From contig NZ_RWKW01000036.1 of the NCBI RefSeq assembly GCF_003970795.1, forward strand, positions 1-34,361: 34,361 bases of DNA. The letters run 5' to 3'. This stretch comes from Aquibium carbonis (GTDB lineage Bacteria > Pseudomonadota > Alphaproteobacteria > Rhizobiales > Rhizobiaceae). The notes beneath the pieces are model-generated. The model ran no database searches and was not told the origin of the DNA. It was given only the letters and a program-made list of their open reading frames with translations. Below, piece after piece: positions 1-8,892 of this stretch. The position numbers and the translations under genes were made by a program. How positions within the stretch are numbered: the stretch's first letter is position 1; each line of letters starts with the position of its first letter.

Positions 1-326
1 TCACGCTCATTTTCCTCGCCGCCCCGAAGGACAAGGCCACCTCGTCGGCCAATCGCGCGCCCGAACTCGAACTGACCTTCAACTGGGATCCGGAAGCCTA
101 TTCGGGCGGGCGGAATTTCGGCCATCTGGCCTACAAGGTCGACAACATCTACGAGACCTGCCAGCGCCTCATGGACAAGGGCGTGACGATCAACCGGCCG
201 CCTCGCGACGGCTACATGGCCTTCGTGAAGTCTCCCGACGACATCTCGATCGAACTGCTCCAGGAGGGCGAGGCACTCGCTCCGCAGGAGCCCTGGGCCT
301 CGATGCCCAACACCGGCAGCTGGTAG
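1..326 (+). CDS. gloA: Lactoylglutathione lyase (glyoxalase I), 3' part
   Basis: The reading frame is open from the window start (first full codon at 3) and gives the last 107 residues of a VOC-superfamily protein. Glyoxalase I isomerises the hemithioacetal of methylglyoxal and glutathione to S-lactoylglutathione in the cytosol. The fragment carries the second-half metal-ligand motifs of the family: His in 'NFGHLAYKV' and Glu in 'DDISIELLQ' near the C-terminus, with the usual '[11 protein letters not shown]' helix between them. The start and the first metal ligands lie outside the window. Class assignment as GloA rather than another VOC enzyme rests on the spacing and wording of these motifs. 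The next gene, pccB, begins about 160 bp downstream on the same strand and need not be cotranscribed. Confidence 0.8.
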   Translation, partial: TLIFLAAPKDKATSSANRAPELELTFNWDPEAYSGGRNFGHLAYKVDNIYETCQRLMDKGVTINRPPRDGYMAFVKSPDDISIELLQEGEALAPQEPWASMPNTGSW

Positions 327-486
327 CCCGCGCGGATCGCGAGGGAGGGCCGGCGCATCGATCGGCCCGCCCGGATGATCGGATCGCTTCCCATCCCCTC
401 GCGCCGTCCGTAGGGATTGCGCTCCTCTTGCGCCGTGGTAACACGGTGGCGAACGCGCGGCGCAACGGATGTGGGGGACGCTTGGG

Positions 487-2019
<1,533 letters not shown>

Positions 2020-2064
2020 GCTCCCGCATTGAAGAGGGTGGGTGCATGAGCTAGATGTCTGGTC

Positions 2065-2331
2065 ATGCGCGCAACACTCGAAATCGACGACGACGTGCTT
2101 GAGGCGGCGAAGCGCATAGCGGACGCCGAGCATACCAGCGCGGGAAAAGTCCTTTCCGATCTTGCCCGACGAGGTCTGGGCCAATCGTCAGATCGAGGGG
2201 ATCAGCGGCCAGTCGAGACGGCCGAACGCAACGGCTGGATCGTGCTGTCGCATCGCTCAGGGCGAGCAACACCTGAAATGGTCGACGAGCTCCTGCTGGA
2301 AAGTGACCTGTCCGATCTGATCGAGAAATGA
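2065..2331 (+). CDS. VapB-like antitoxin
   Basis: An 88-residue protein whose first 40 residues ('MRATLEIDDDVLEAAKRIAD...') have the beta-strand plus two-helix pattern of a ribbon-helix-helix DNA-binding domain, as in VapB/CopG-type antitoxins. The C-terminal part is charged and ends in an acidic stretch ('ELLLESDLSDLIEK'), the kind of tail that wraps the cognate PIN toxin. Its last codons overlap the toxin start by an ATGA at 2328-2331, so the two genes are translationally coupled. The pair would be autoregulated by the antitoxin. No strong Shine-Dalgarno sequence precedes the ATG at 2065. It begins 45 bp after the pccB stop and may also be reached by readthrough from pccB. Confidence 0.85.
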   Translation: MRATLEIDDDVLEAAKRIADAEHTSAGKVLSDLARRGLGQSSDRGDQRPVETAERNGWIVLSHRSGRATPEMVDELLLESDLSDLIEK

Positions 2332-2768
2332 GCGGGATGCGTTCGCTGCTCGACGTGAACGTGCTGCTGGCGCTCTTCGACCCGATCCACGTCCATCATG
2401 AACGGGCACATCGATGGTGGTCGAGCGATGCAGGCGACGGGTGGGCTACATGCCCCATTACGCAAAACGGTTTCCTGCGGGTGGTTTCCAATCCAAACTA
2501 TCCAAGTCCGATTCCGCTTTCGGACGCGCAGACGCTCCTCTCGCGCCAGATCGGTGCTGCCAGCCACGAGTTCTGGCAGGACACGATTTCATTGACCGAT
2601 GCAGGTCGTTTCGATTTCAACGCGATACGCGGTCCGAAACAGCTAACCGACGTCTACCTGCTTGCGCTCGCGCTATCCAATGCGGGCCGGCTGATCACGT
2701 TCGACACACGCATAACGTCTGCGCCCGTCATCGGAGCGACAGCCAGAAATCTGCTGATATTGACGTAG
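2328..2768 (+). CDS. vapC: VapC-type PIN-domain ribonuclease toxin
   Basis: A 146-residue PIN-domain protein, typical length for a VapC toxin, an Mg-dependent endoribonuclease that cleaves specific RNAs when free of antitoxin. Acidic active-site residues are visible: Asp9 in 'LLDVNVLLALFD', Asp108 in 'QLTDVYLLALAL' and Asp126 in 'LITFDTRI'. The second motif reads 'PITQNGFLRV' rather than having Glu; the Thr-Gln form is what I recall for the subfamily with the LLDVNVLLAL start, so I do not take it as a loss of activity. The start overlaps the antitoxin stop; a second Met nine bases later (2337) is an alternative. It converges on the amidase gene with only 17 bp between stops. Confidence 0.9.
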   Translation: MSGMRSLLDVNVLLALFDPIHVHHERAHRWWSSDAGDGWATCPITQNGFLRVVSNPNYPSPIPLSDAQTLLSRQIGAASHEFWQDTISLTDAGRFDFNAIRGPKQLTDVYLLALALSNAGRLITFDTRITSAPVIGATARNLLILT

Positions 2769-2785
2769 CCGCTCAAACGACCACC

Positions 2786-4240
2786 TCACCTCACCCCGAA
2801 CGGCGTCACCGCTTCATACCCGGCAGCCAGGTTCAGCACCGCCTGGTCGCCGCGCGGGCGGCCGATCAGCTGCATGCCCATCGCCCGGCCGTCGGCGCTG
2901 AAGCCCACCGGCACGTTGACGGCCGGCAGGCCGGCCATGGTGGCGAGCGCCGTGACCTCCATCCAGCGGTGATAGCTGTCCATCCTGCGGCCGGCGATCT
3001 CGTCGGGCCAGTGCCGCTCCGCCGGGAACGGGAAGACCTGCGCGGTCGGGATCGCCAGGACGTCGAACCGCTCGAACAGCAACAGCACATGGCGGTACCA
3101 CGCCGTTCGAACCTGCGAGGCGGCGAAAATCTGCGCGGCGACGAGGTCGAGCCCGCCATCCACCTCGAAGATCGCTTCGGGTTTCAGAAGCGCGCGCTTG
3201 TCCGGATCGTCGTAGAATACCTTCAGCGCGCTGCCCGACGTGAAGTGGCGCAGCGTCACGAAGGCCCGCCACAGCGCCTCCATGTCGAAGGCCGGCACAT
3301 GCGGTTCGACCAGGGCGCCCGCCTCTTCCATGAGCCCGAGGGCTGCTTCGCACAGGTCGAGGATGCCCGCCTCCATCGCCAGCTTGCCGCCGAGATCCCC
3401 GAGCCAGGCGACGCGCCGTCCCGCCATCTCCGGCACGAGGTCCGTGACGAAGTCGGGCTTTCCGTCGAGCGACAGCGGCGCGCGAGGGTCGTATCCCGCC
3501 TGCACGGAAAGCAGCAGCGCCATGTCGCGCACGCTGCGGGCCATCGGCCCTTCCACCCCCATCTGGGCGACGAAGCCTTCGGGCGCGGGGCCGGCGGGCA
3601 CCCTGCCCTGGCTCGGCCGGAAACCGTAGACGTCGTTGAAGGCGGCGGGGTTGCGCAACGACCCGCCCATGTCCGAGCCGTCGGCCACCGGCAGCATGTG
3701 CAGCGCCAGCGACACCGCCGCGCCGCCGCTCGACCCGCCCGCGGTCATCCCGTGCGACAAGGCGTTGAAGGTCGGGCCGAAGACCGGATTGTAGGTGTTC
3801 GAGCCGAAGCCGAACTCCGGCACGTTGGTCTTGCCGATCAGGATCGCGCCCGCCGCGCGGATCCGCTCGACGAAGATGTCGTCGACGTCGGGGACATGGG
3901 TTGCGAAAAGCGGCGAGCCGAAGGTGGTGCGCAGGCCCTTCGTCTGGGCGAGATCCTTGATCGCCATCGGAACCCCGAACAGCGGTCCGGGCGCCTCGCC
4001 GCGCGCGAGCGCCGCATCGGCGGCCGACGCTTCGTCGTGCAACTCTTCCCGGTCGCGCAGTGATACGATCGCATTGACGTGCGGGTTCACCGCCGCGACG
4101 CGAGCGAGACAGGCGCGCATCACCTCGACCACCGAGACCCGTCGCGCCCGGATCGCGGCGGCGAGTTCCGTCGCGCCGAGCCGGCAGATATCATCGGGTG
4201 GGTCGAAACGGCCATGCGCCGGTTGCGCCATCTCGGTCAT
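2786..4240 (-). CDS. Amidase signature family hydrolase
   Basis: A 484-residue serine amidase that hydrolyses a carboxamide to acid and ammonia; the substrate cannot be told from sequence. The Ser-cisSer-Lys triad is complete: Lys95 in 'PMAIKDLAQ', cis-Ser170 in 'AGGSSGGAA', and nucleophile Ser194 in 'GSDMGGSLRNPA', with the 24-residue spacing between serines known from fatty acid amide hydrolase. There is no signal peptide, so it should be cytosolic. The ATG at 4240 has a GGGAGA ribosome site 7 bases upstream and is preferred over an in-frame GTG at 4264. It lies 20 bp downstream of the aldo/keto reductase and is probably cotranscribed with it. It does not read as GatA: no gatC or gatB is adjacent, and the 'VDDIFVERIRAAGAILIGKTNVPEF' wording fits the catabolic amidases better. 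Confidence 0.9.
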   Translation of the reverse strand: MTEMAQPAHGRFDPPDDICRLGATELAAAIRARRVSVVEVMRACLARVAAVNPHVNAIVSLRDREELHDEASAADAALARGEAPGPLFGVPMAIKDLAQTKGLRTTFGSPLFATHVPDVDDIFVERIRAAGAILIGKTNVPEFGFGSNTYNPVFGPTFNALSHGMTAGGSSGGAAVSLALHMLPVADGSDMGGSLRNPAAFNDVYGFRPSQGRVPAGPAPEGFVAQMGVEGPMARSVRDMALLLSVQAGYDPRAPLSLDGKPDFVTDLVPEMAGRRVAWLGDLGGKLAMEAGILDLCEAALGLMEEAGALVEPHVPAFDMEALWRAFVTLRHFTSGSALKVFYDDPDKRALLKPEAIFEVDGGLDLVAAQIFAASQVRTAWYRHVLLLFERFDVLAIPTAQVFPFPAERHWPDEIAGRRMDSYHRWMEVTALATMAGLPAVNVPVGFSADGRAMGMQLIGRPRGDQAVLNLAAGYEAVTPFGVR

Positions 4241-4260
4241 CTCGTTTCTCCCGGCGCGGC

Positions 4261-5310
4261 TCACGGACAGGGATTGCCCACCCGCTGGTGAATGGCGTCC
4301 ACGGCCTTCTGCATGTCGTCCGTCCAGCGAACATCGGCCGAATCGAGGGCCATGCGCAACTGCTCGATCGTCGTCGCACCGACGATGTTCGACGTCATGA
4401 ACGGCCGATGCGTGACGAAGGCGTTGGCAAACGAAGCGGGCTCCATGCCGAAGGATCTTGCAACTTCGGCATAGGCGACGAAAGCCTCCGCCGCGCCCGG
4501 CGTCTCGTAGCGCTGCAAGCGGTCGAACAGCTTCTTGCGCGACCCGTCCGGCAGCGCGCCGCCCTCATACTTGCCGGACAGATAGCCCTGGGCCAACGGC
4601 GAATAGGCGAGCAGGCTCACCGCTTCGCGGCGGCAGACCTCGGCGAGGTTCACCTCGAAGGTGCGGTTGACGAGATTGTACGCATTCTGCAGCGAGGCGA
4701 CGCGTGGCCCGACGCCCTTCTCGCTCTCCGCGAGATAGCGCATTACACCCCACGAACTCTCGTTCGACAGCCCGAAATGGCGGATCTTGCCGGCCTTCAC
4801 CAGTTCGTCGAAGACGGCGAGCGTCTCTTCGATCGGCGTTTCGTCGTCGAGTGTCGCCGGCGGCTCGGTCACCCGGGTCGGGTTTGCGCCCCATGGAATC
4901 GGCCGTTCCGGGAAATGGATCTGGTAGAGGTCGATGCGATCGGTCTGGAGCTTCGCCAGCGATTTTTCCACGGCATCGAAAATGTCGGCGCGGACGAGCT
5001 TCGAGGGACGTCCGCCGCGAAACCAGTCATTGGCGGTGCGGCCCACCACCTTCGAGGCGAGCACGATCTCGTTGCGCCTGCCCGTGCGCCTGAACCAGTT
5101 GCCGATGATCGTCTCGGTGCGGCCTTGCGTCTCCGCCTTGGGCGGGATCGGGTACATCTCGGCCGTGTCGAAGAAGTTCACGCCGCGGTCGACGGCGAGG
5201 TCCATCTGCGCGAACCCTTCGGCCTCGGTGTTCTGCTCGCCCCAGGTCATGGTGCCGAGACAGATCGCGGACACGGACAGGCCGGTGCGGCCGAGCGGGC
5301 GCTGTTGCAT
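4261..5310 (-). CDS. Tas-type NADP-dependent aldo/keto reductase
   Basis: A 349-residue aldo/keto reductase that matches E. coli Tas along its whole length, including 'GLGTMTWGEQN'-like (18-27), 'TAEMYPIPP' (49-57) and 'ETQGRTETIIGNW' (60-72). The catalytic tetrad is present: Asp48, Tyr53, Lys87 and His132. The fold is a TIM barrel using NADPH to reduce aldehydes or ketones; the physiological substrate of Tas proteins is unknown. The ATG at 5310 follows a GGAG ribosome site. It is the first gene of a two-gene unit with the amidase. A -35-like TTGACG lies in the 107-bp upstream gap, but I do not see a convincing -10 at the right distance. Confidence 0.9.
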   Translation of the reverse strand: MQQRPLGRTGLSVSAICLGTMTWGEQNTEAEGFAQMDLAVDRGVNFFDTAEMYPIPPKAETQGRTETIIGNWFRRTGRRNEIVLASKVVGRTANDWFRGGRPSKLVRADIFDAVEKSLAKLQTDRIDLYQIHFPERPIPWGANPTRVTEPPATLDDETPIEETLAVFDELVKAGKIRHFGLSNESSWGVMRYLAESEKGVGPRVASLQNAYNLVNRTFEVNLAEVCRREAVSLLAYSPLAQGYLSGKYEGGALPDGSRKKLFDRLQRYETPGAAEAFVAYAEVARSFGMEPASFANAFVTHRPFMTSNIVGATTIEQLRMALDSADVRWTDDMQKAVDAIHQRVGNPCP

Positions 5311-5417
5311 GGGAAACTCCGTCAGGATTGGAATCAGCCGGGGGCGAGCCCCGAAGGCGGTAAACCCATCCTAGAACCGTCAACGCCGGCAGACAATCAC
5401 CCCTACCTGCCGATGGA

Positions 5418-5714
5418 TCAGGTCCAGGCGATCGTCGGCGTGTCGCGGAAGGCGAACCGCTCAAGATGACTGCCGATGACGCCCCGCATGCGTTCGAGGT
5501 CTTCTTGGGTCGCCGCCGTGACGTCCAGCGCCAGAACGTCGTTCGCGGCCGTCAGCGCGCAATGGCCGAAGGGAAAGCGGATCGTCCCCGCCTCGGGCGT
5601 GAACTCGGCCGGAATCTTGTGTCCGAAGTGCTTGCACAGCTGCTGCAGATAGCGGCTCGCCATGTCCGTCTTCACGTCGGCATGGGAGGAGAGGGCATAG
5701 GGGGCGTCCGGCAT
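5418..5714 (-). CDS. DUF2218 domain protein
   Basis: A 98-residue protein filled by one DUF2218 domain: 'ASRYLQQLCKHFGHKIPAEF' early, a central 'IRFPFGHCAL' strand, and 'IGSHLERFAFRD' near the end. The function of this family is not established; members are small cytosolic proteins, some found near siderophore or iron genes. I chose the ATG at 5714 because a GGAG ribosome site stands 9 bases before it; the frame stays open to 5777 without a better start. The gene is alone, between the aldo/keto reductase and a J-domain gene on the same strand, with a GC-rich hairpin separating it from the latter. Confidence 0.85.
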   Translation of the reverse strand: MPDAPYALSSHADVKTDMASRYLQQLCKHFGHKIPAEFTPEAGTIRFPFGHCALTAANDVLALDVTAATQEDLERMRGVIGSHLERFAFRDTPTIAWT

Positions 5715-5820
5715 GTCGTTTGGTCTCCGTTGCTTGGCGCAGCCGAGATTGAACGAGACGGATGCAAAGGCAACCAAAAAAGCTGACTGGAAAATGAAAC
5801 TTTGGCAATCCGCCGCCCTC

Positions 5821-5841
5821 CGCGCCGGATCGGCCGGCGCG
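5821..5841 (-). terminator. GC-rich hairpin after the J-domain gene
   Basis: A perfect 8-bp inverted repeat (CGCGCCGG / CCGGCGCG, 5-nt loop) begins three bases after the stop of the J-domain gene. It has no T-run right behind it, so it may act as a 3' end stabiliser or a weak terminator. Confidence 0.4.
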
Positions 5842-5844
5842 CGT

Positions 5845-6294
5845 TCAGCCGCGCGCGATCGCCTTGCGCTTCTCGCGGTCGATCATCATGTTGGCGATCT
5901 GCATGCGTACGACGGCGCGATCACGCAGATGCGGCAGGACCTTGTCGGGGTGGTTGACCAGCGCGAACTCGCGCCGGATCCGATCGAAATCCTTCGGCCA
6001 GCGGGCATTCGCCATCCGCAGTTCGGCCGCGATGTCTTCCGGATTGGTCGATGGCAGCGGCTCCGGCATTTCCATGCTCGGCGTGGTCTCCACCGTCTCG
6101 CGCTCGCTGGCCTCGCCATACACCTTCGCCACGAAGTCCGAGGGCACGCTCTTCCACAGTTCCTCGACTGCGGCGTCGGGCGTCACGAAGCCGAAGGGTA
6201 CCGAGGGACGCGCTGGCGCCTCCTCCTGGCGTTCCGAGCGAGCGAGGAGTTCGTCCAGAAGAGAGGTGAATTCGCTGGTTGTGAAGCCGTTCAT
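5845..6294 (-). CDS. Small J-domain (DnaJ-like) protein
   Basis: A 149-residue protein with a disordered, acidic first half and a C-terminal helical part containing 'HPD' at 115-117 within 'FALVNHPDKVLPHLRDRAVVRMQIANMMID'. The HPD tripeptide between a helix II-like and a helix III-like segment is the signature with which J-domains stimulate the DnaK ATPase. No Gly/Phe region, zinc centre or membrane segment is visible, so it would be a minimal class C co-chaperone with its J-domain at the C-terminus instead of the usual N-terminus. The J-domain reading is inferred from this motif and the flanking helices; the client is unknown. The ATG at 6294 follows an AGGA ribosome site. Confidence 0.75.
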   Translation of the reverse strand: MNGFTTSEFTSLLDELLARSERQEEAPARPSVPFGFVTPDAAVEELWKSVPSDFVAKVYGEASERETVETTPSMEMPEPLPSTNPEDIAAELRMANARWPKDFDRIRREFALVNHPDKVLPHLRDRAVVRMQIANMMIDREKRKAIARG

Positions 6295-6550
6295 GCCAGG
6301 GTCCTGCGACCTTCAACGCCGGGATACTCGAATAGGTTGCCGACGGTACGTCAGAACCGATTAACAATCCTGTCGCGGAACCGGTTGAAATTGAGACGTC
6401 CGGCAAAGCCGCATGGAGGCTGCAACCGGCCCGGTGCGCCGGCGATCAAGGCGAGGCGCGCATATCAGCCATGCGGAATGCTGCACTGCAAAATCGTCAC
6501 GAATCTCCGATATTCAGGCGGCGCGGAGGAGACTGACCTGGAGCAACATC

Positions 6551-6715
6551 ATGGGTTTCATGACCGAATTCTTCGCCCGTCCCCGTCCCACCGAAGAACA
6601 GCGCTATCGCTCGGCCATGGTCCTGCTTGGCGCGATGAGCGGCGCTGAGCGGGCCGACATCAACATCAAGCCCGCCGACTTTCCCCGCATCGCCCGCCAG
6701 ATGGCGGCGCGCTGA
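6551..6715 (+). CDS. DUF1127-like small protein
   Basis: A 54-residue basic protein. Its C-terminal half ('MSGAERADINIKPADFPRIARQM') follows the DUF1127 pattern of an acidic 'ERADI/DIG' turn followed by 'xADFPRIAR'. Short DUF1127 proteins are abundant in Hyphomicrobiales; in Agrobacterium they have been linked to phosphate/carbon metabolism and RNA turnover. The start at 6551 has GGAG 8 bases upstream. The gene stands alone in front of a secreted protein gene. The 256-bp stretch upstream (6295-6550) must hold its promoter and that of the divergent J-domain gene, but I see no clear motif in it. Confidence 0.7.
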   Translation: MGFMTEFFARPRPTEEQRYRSAMVLLGAMSGAERADINIKPADFPRIARQMAAR

Positions 6716-6821
6716 GGGCGACGGCGCATCGTGGGCGGCGTTGCTGCCCCGACGGTCGACGCTTCACAGATGCGCCGCAATGCATGCGGAATATCCTCGA
6801 CCGGACACGAGGAGATTCGTC

Positions 6822-7487
6822 ATGCGTCGAATGGGTCTTGCTGCAGTTCTGCTCGCCGGGACGGTATCCCTTGCTCACCCCGTCTTCGCCGAGGACGAGC
6901 CGGGACCGGAGGCTTCGGCCGACGCCGCGTCGGAAGCTGCGGCACAACCCGATCTCCTCGCCAGGGCACGGAGCCTCTACGAGGCCAGTCGCGGCGAGGA
7001 ATGCAACGGTCTGCCCTTCGACGAGCCGCCGGCACCCGACGTCCACACCATCGAATTCCGCCCCGGCTATGCCGGCGAGGACGACCCGCTCGAACAGGCG
7101 ACGCTGATCCGCTTCTTCTGCCGGGCCGGCGCCTACAATGAAATCCACGTCTACTACCTGTCGACCCAACTCGACGGGCTGCGCGAACTTTCCTTCGCCG
7201 AACCGGAACTCGACATCCGGCACGAGGACGACGATTCCGAAAAGCCGGTCGAGGAAATGCGCATCATCGGCTTCACCACGCGCGCGCTCCTCGTCAATTC
7301 CGACTATGTCGCCGAGGATTTCACGATCACGTCCGACGCCAAGTGGCGCGGCCTTGGCGACGCTTCGTCGACGGGGCTGTGGCTGTTTCGCGACGGGAAC
7401 TTCACCCTGGTGCGATACGAGGTCGACGCGACCTATGACGGGGAGATCAATCCGCAGGTCGTGCTCGACTATTTCACCGCGCCCTGA
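6822..7487 (+). CDS. Secreted DUF1176-like protein
   Basis: A 221-residue protein with a Sec signal peptide ('MRRMGLAAVLLAGTVSLAHPVFA', cut before EDEPG at about 23), followed by an Ala/Glu-rich linker and a folded domain. The C-terminal part ('KWRGLGDASSTGLWLFRDGNFTLVRYEVD') resembles the end of DUF1176 proteins, where a 'GxGDxGxxxxWxWDGxxFxL' strand pattern occurs. Two cysteines (in 'EECNGLPF' and 'FFCRAG') could form a periplasmic disulphide. The ATG at 6822 has AGGAG 7 bases before it. The gene ends 7 bp from the convergent DUF1330 gene. Function unknown. Confidence 0.7.
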   Translation: MRRMGLAAVLLAGTVSLAHPVFAEDEPGPEASADAASEAAAQPDLLARARSLYEASRGEECNGLPFDEPPAPDVHTIEFRPGYAGEDDPLEQATLIRFFCRAGAYNEIHVYYLSTQLDGLRELSFAEPELDIRHEDDDSEKPVEEMRIIGFTTRALLVNSDYVAEDFTITSDAKWRGLGDASSTGLWLFRDGNFTLVRYEVDATYDGEINPQVVLDYFTAP

Positions 7488-7494
7488 CGCGAAC

Positions 7495-7914
7495 TCACTC
7501 GCCGAAACCGTCGCCCGACAGGCGGGGCGCCATGCGGATCAGGCGCGAATCGAGCACGGCCGCCTGCCGGTGCACGACGGCCTTCTGGTAGTCGGGGTTC
7601 TTGACCATCTCCACAAAGGCCGCGCCGGAGGGGTATTCGGCGATGAAGCATCGGTCCCAGCGCTCCTCCGCCGGCCCGATCAGCATCAGGCGAAAATCGC
7701 CCGACCAGGCAATGCGGCCGCCGACGCCCCGGAAGATCGGCCCGCTCTCGCGGCCATAGGCGGCATAGGCCTCCGCGCCCGTGGCCTTGCGACCGTCGGG
7801 ATAGCGCGCCTCGTCGCGCAGCCGCACGAGGTTCAGCATGTGGATCGGCCCCTCATCCGGCAACTGCCGGAATTCGCCGAACGTTTCACGCAGCGGATCG
7901 ACGTAGCCGCTCAT
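7495..7914 (-). CDS. DUF1330 domain protein
   Basis: A 139-residue protein of the DUF1330 family, dimeric alpha+beta (ferredoxin-like) barrel proteins. Typical elements are 'GPIHMLNLVRLRDEARYPDG', 'YAAYGRESGPIFRGVGGRI' and 'FIAEYPSGAAFVEMVKNPDYQKAVVHRQAAV', the last being the most conserved stretch of the family. No enzymatic activity is established. The ATG at 7914 has an AGGAG ribosome site. It follows the secreted hydrolase gene by 34 bp on the same strand and is probably cotranscribed with it, possibly as the last gene of the molybdo-hydroxylase maturation operon. Confidence 0.88.
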   Translation of the reverse strand: MSGYVDPLRETFGEFRQLPDEGPIHMLNLVRLRDEARYPDGRKATGAEAYAAYGRESGPIFRGVGGRIAWSGDFRLMLIGPAEERWDRCFIAEYPSGAAFVEMVKNPDYQKAVVHRQAAVLDSRLIRMAPRLSGDGFGE

Positions 7915-7948
7915 GGCCTTCTCCTCCCAATAGTGCCGCCATCACGGC

Positions 7949-8827
7949 TCACCGCGCAGCCAGCATCCAGTTCAGCGTTTCGCGCCAGTCCGTCATGCGG
8001 ATCGGCGTGCCGTGCGTGCCACTCTCGAACCGGACCAACCGGATCGGATAGCCCGGCGCGGCCTTGCGGACGGACTGGTAGAAGGCTTCCATCCGCTCGA
8101 CCGGAAAGACCTTGTCGCGGCTTCCCTGGCCGATGAAAAGCGGCACCTTCGCCTTGAACGCGGCGCTGCGGACGTAGCCATCGTCCCACAGCGACCCGAG
8201 CAGCAGCAGGCCGCCCAGTCTCCCGACCACCTGCGGGTCGTTCGCGAGACGGTGGCAAAGCGCACCGCCGGCCGATCCGCAGGCAATGAAGACGGAAGCT
8301 TGCGGCGATTTGTTTGCGTAATAGGCGATCAGCCTTGCGACAGCCGCCGCGCCGGCGGCGCCGAAATCGGGGAAGTCGGGTGAAAGATAGAGCCCCTCAT
8401 TGGCCGCCATCAGGTTCTTGATGCGGTTGAAGTTGCCGCCGAAGGTGAAGTCGTCGACGCCCTGCTTGCGGCTGCCGCCCTGGCCGTGGAGGTACACCGT
8501 GATGAACCGCGCGCCCTCGGTGCGGCCCACCGCGACATGCCCGATCCCGTCGAGCGCCAGGGTCTGCTCCTGCCGGCGCACGCCCAGCGACACGTATTTC
8601 GCCTGCGCGCGCCGTTCCGGCACTTCGTCGCGGCCATTGATGTCGCGCATCTCCCGATAGTCGACGATGCGATAGGCGCCCTCGTCGCGGGTCTCGATGA
8701 TGCCGGGATAGGCGAAGAGATCGTCCTTGTAGGGCTTCAGCGGTTCCGCCGCGACCGCCATCGTGGCCGCGAGCGAGGCGCAGGCGGCAAGAATGACATG
8801 ACGGGCAAGGCGGAACGACCGGATCAT
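7949..8827 (-). CDS. Secreted alpha/beta hydrolase
   Basis: A 292-residue protein with a signal peptide ('MIRSFRLARHVILAACASLAATMAVAA', about 27 residues) and an alpha/beta-hydrolase fold. The catalytic triad can be read as Ser185 in 'CGSAGG', Asp238 in 'GSRDKVFP' and His272 in 'SGTHGTP'; 'LHGQGGSR' (113-120) supplies the oxyanion hole. The nucleophile elbow is G-S-A-G rather than the usual GxSxG because Cys183 occupies the first position. It looks like a periplasmic esterase or small peptidase of unknown substrate. The frame is open to 8896, but the ATG at 8827 starts directly at the signal peptide. It sits 65 bp after the MobA-like gene. Confidence 0.8.
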   Translation of the reverse strand: MIRSFRLARHVILAACASLAATMAVAAEPLKPYKDDLFAYPGIIETRDEGAYRIVDYREMRDINGRDEVPERRAQAKYVSLGVRRQEQTLALDGIGHVAVGRTEGARFITVYLHGQGGSRKQGVDDFTFGGNFNRIKNLMAANEGLYLSPDFPDFGAAGAAAVARLIAYYANKSPQASVFIACGSAGGALCHRLANDPQVVGRLGGLLLLGSLWDDGYVRSAAFKAKVPLFIGQGSRDKVFPVERMEAFYQSVRKAAPGYPIRLVRFESGTHGTPIRMTDWRETLNWMLAAR

Positions 8828-8892
8828 CCCCGATGATGTGACGGATCGAGCCGCGCGGCGCAAGTCGCGGCCCGGCGCTGACGAAGATCCGA

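Noticed and set aside
2445-2483. Missing Glu in the second VapC motif as a sign of an inactive toxin
   Set aside because: The Thr-Gln-x-Gly-Phe-Leu-Arg wording is, as I recall it, normal for this VapC subfamily, and all three Asp residues are intact.
5336-5352. CGGGG-CGAG-CCCCG hairpin downstream of the aldo/keto reductase promoter region
   Set aside because: Only a 5-bp stem in GC-rich DNA within a leader; could arise by chance.
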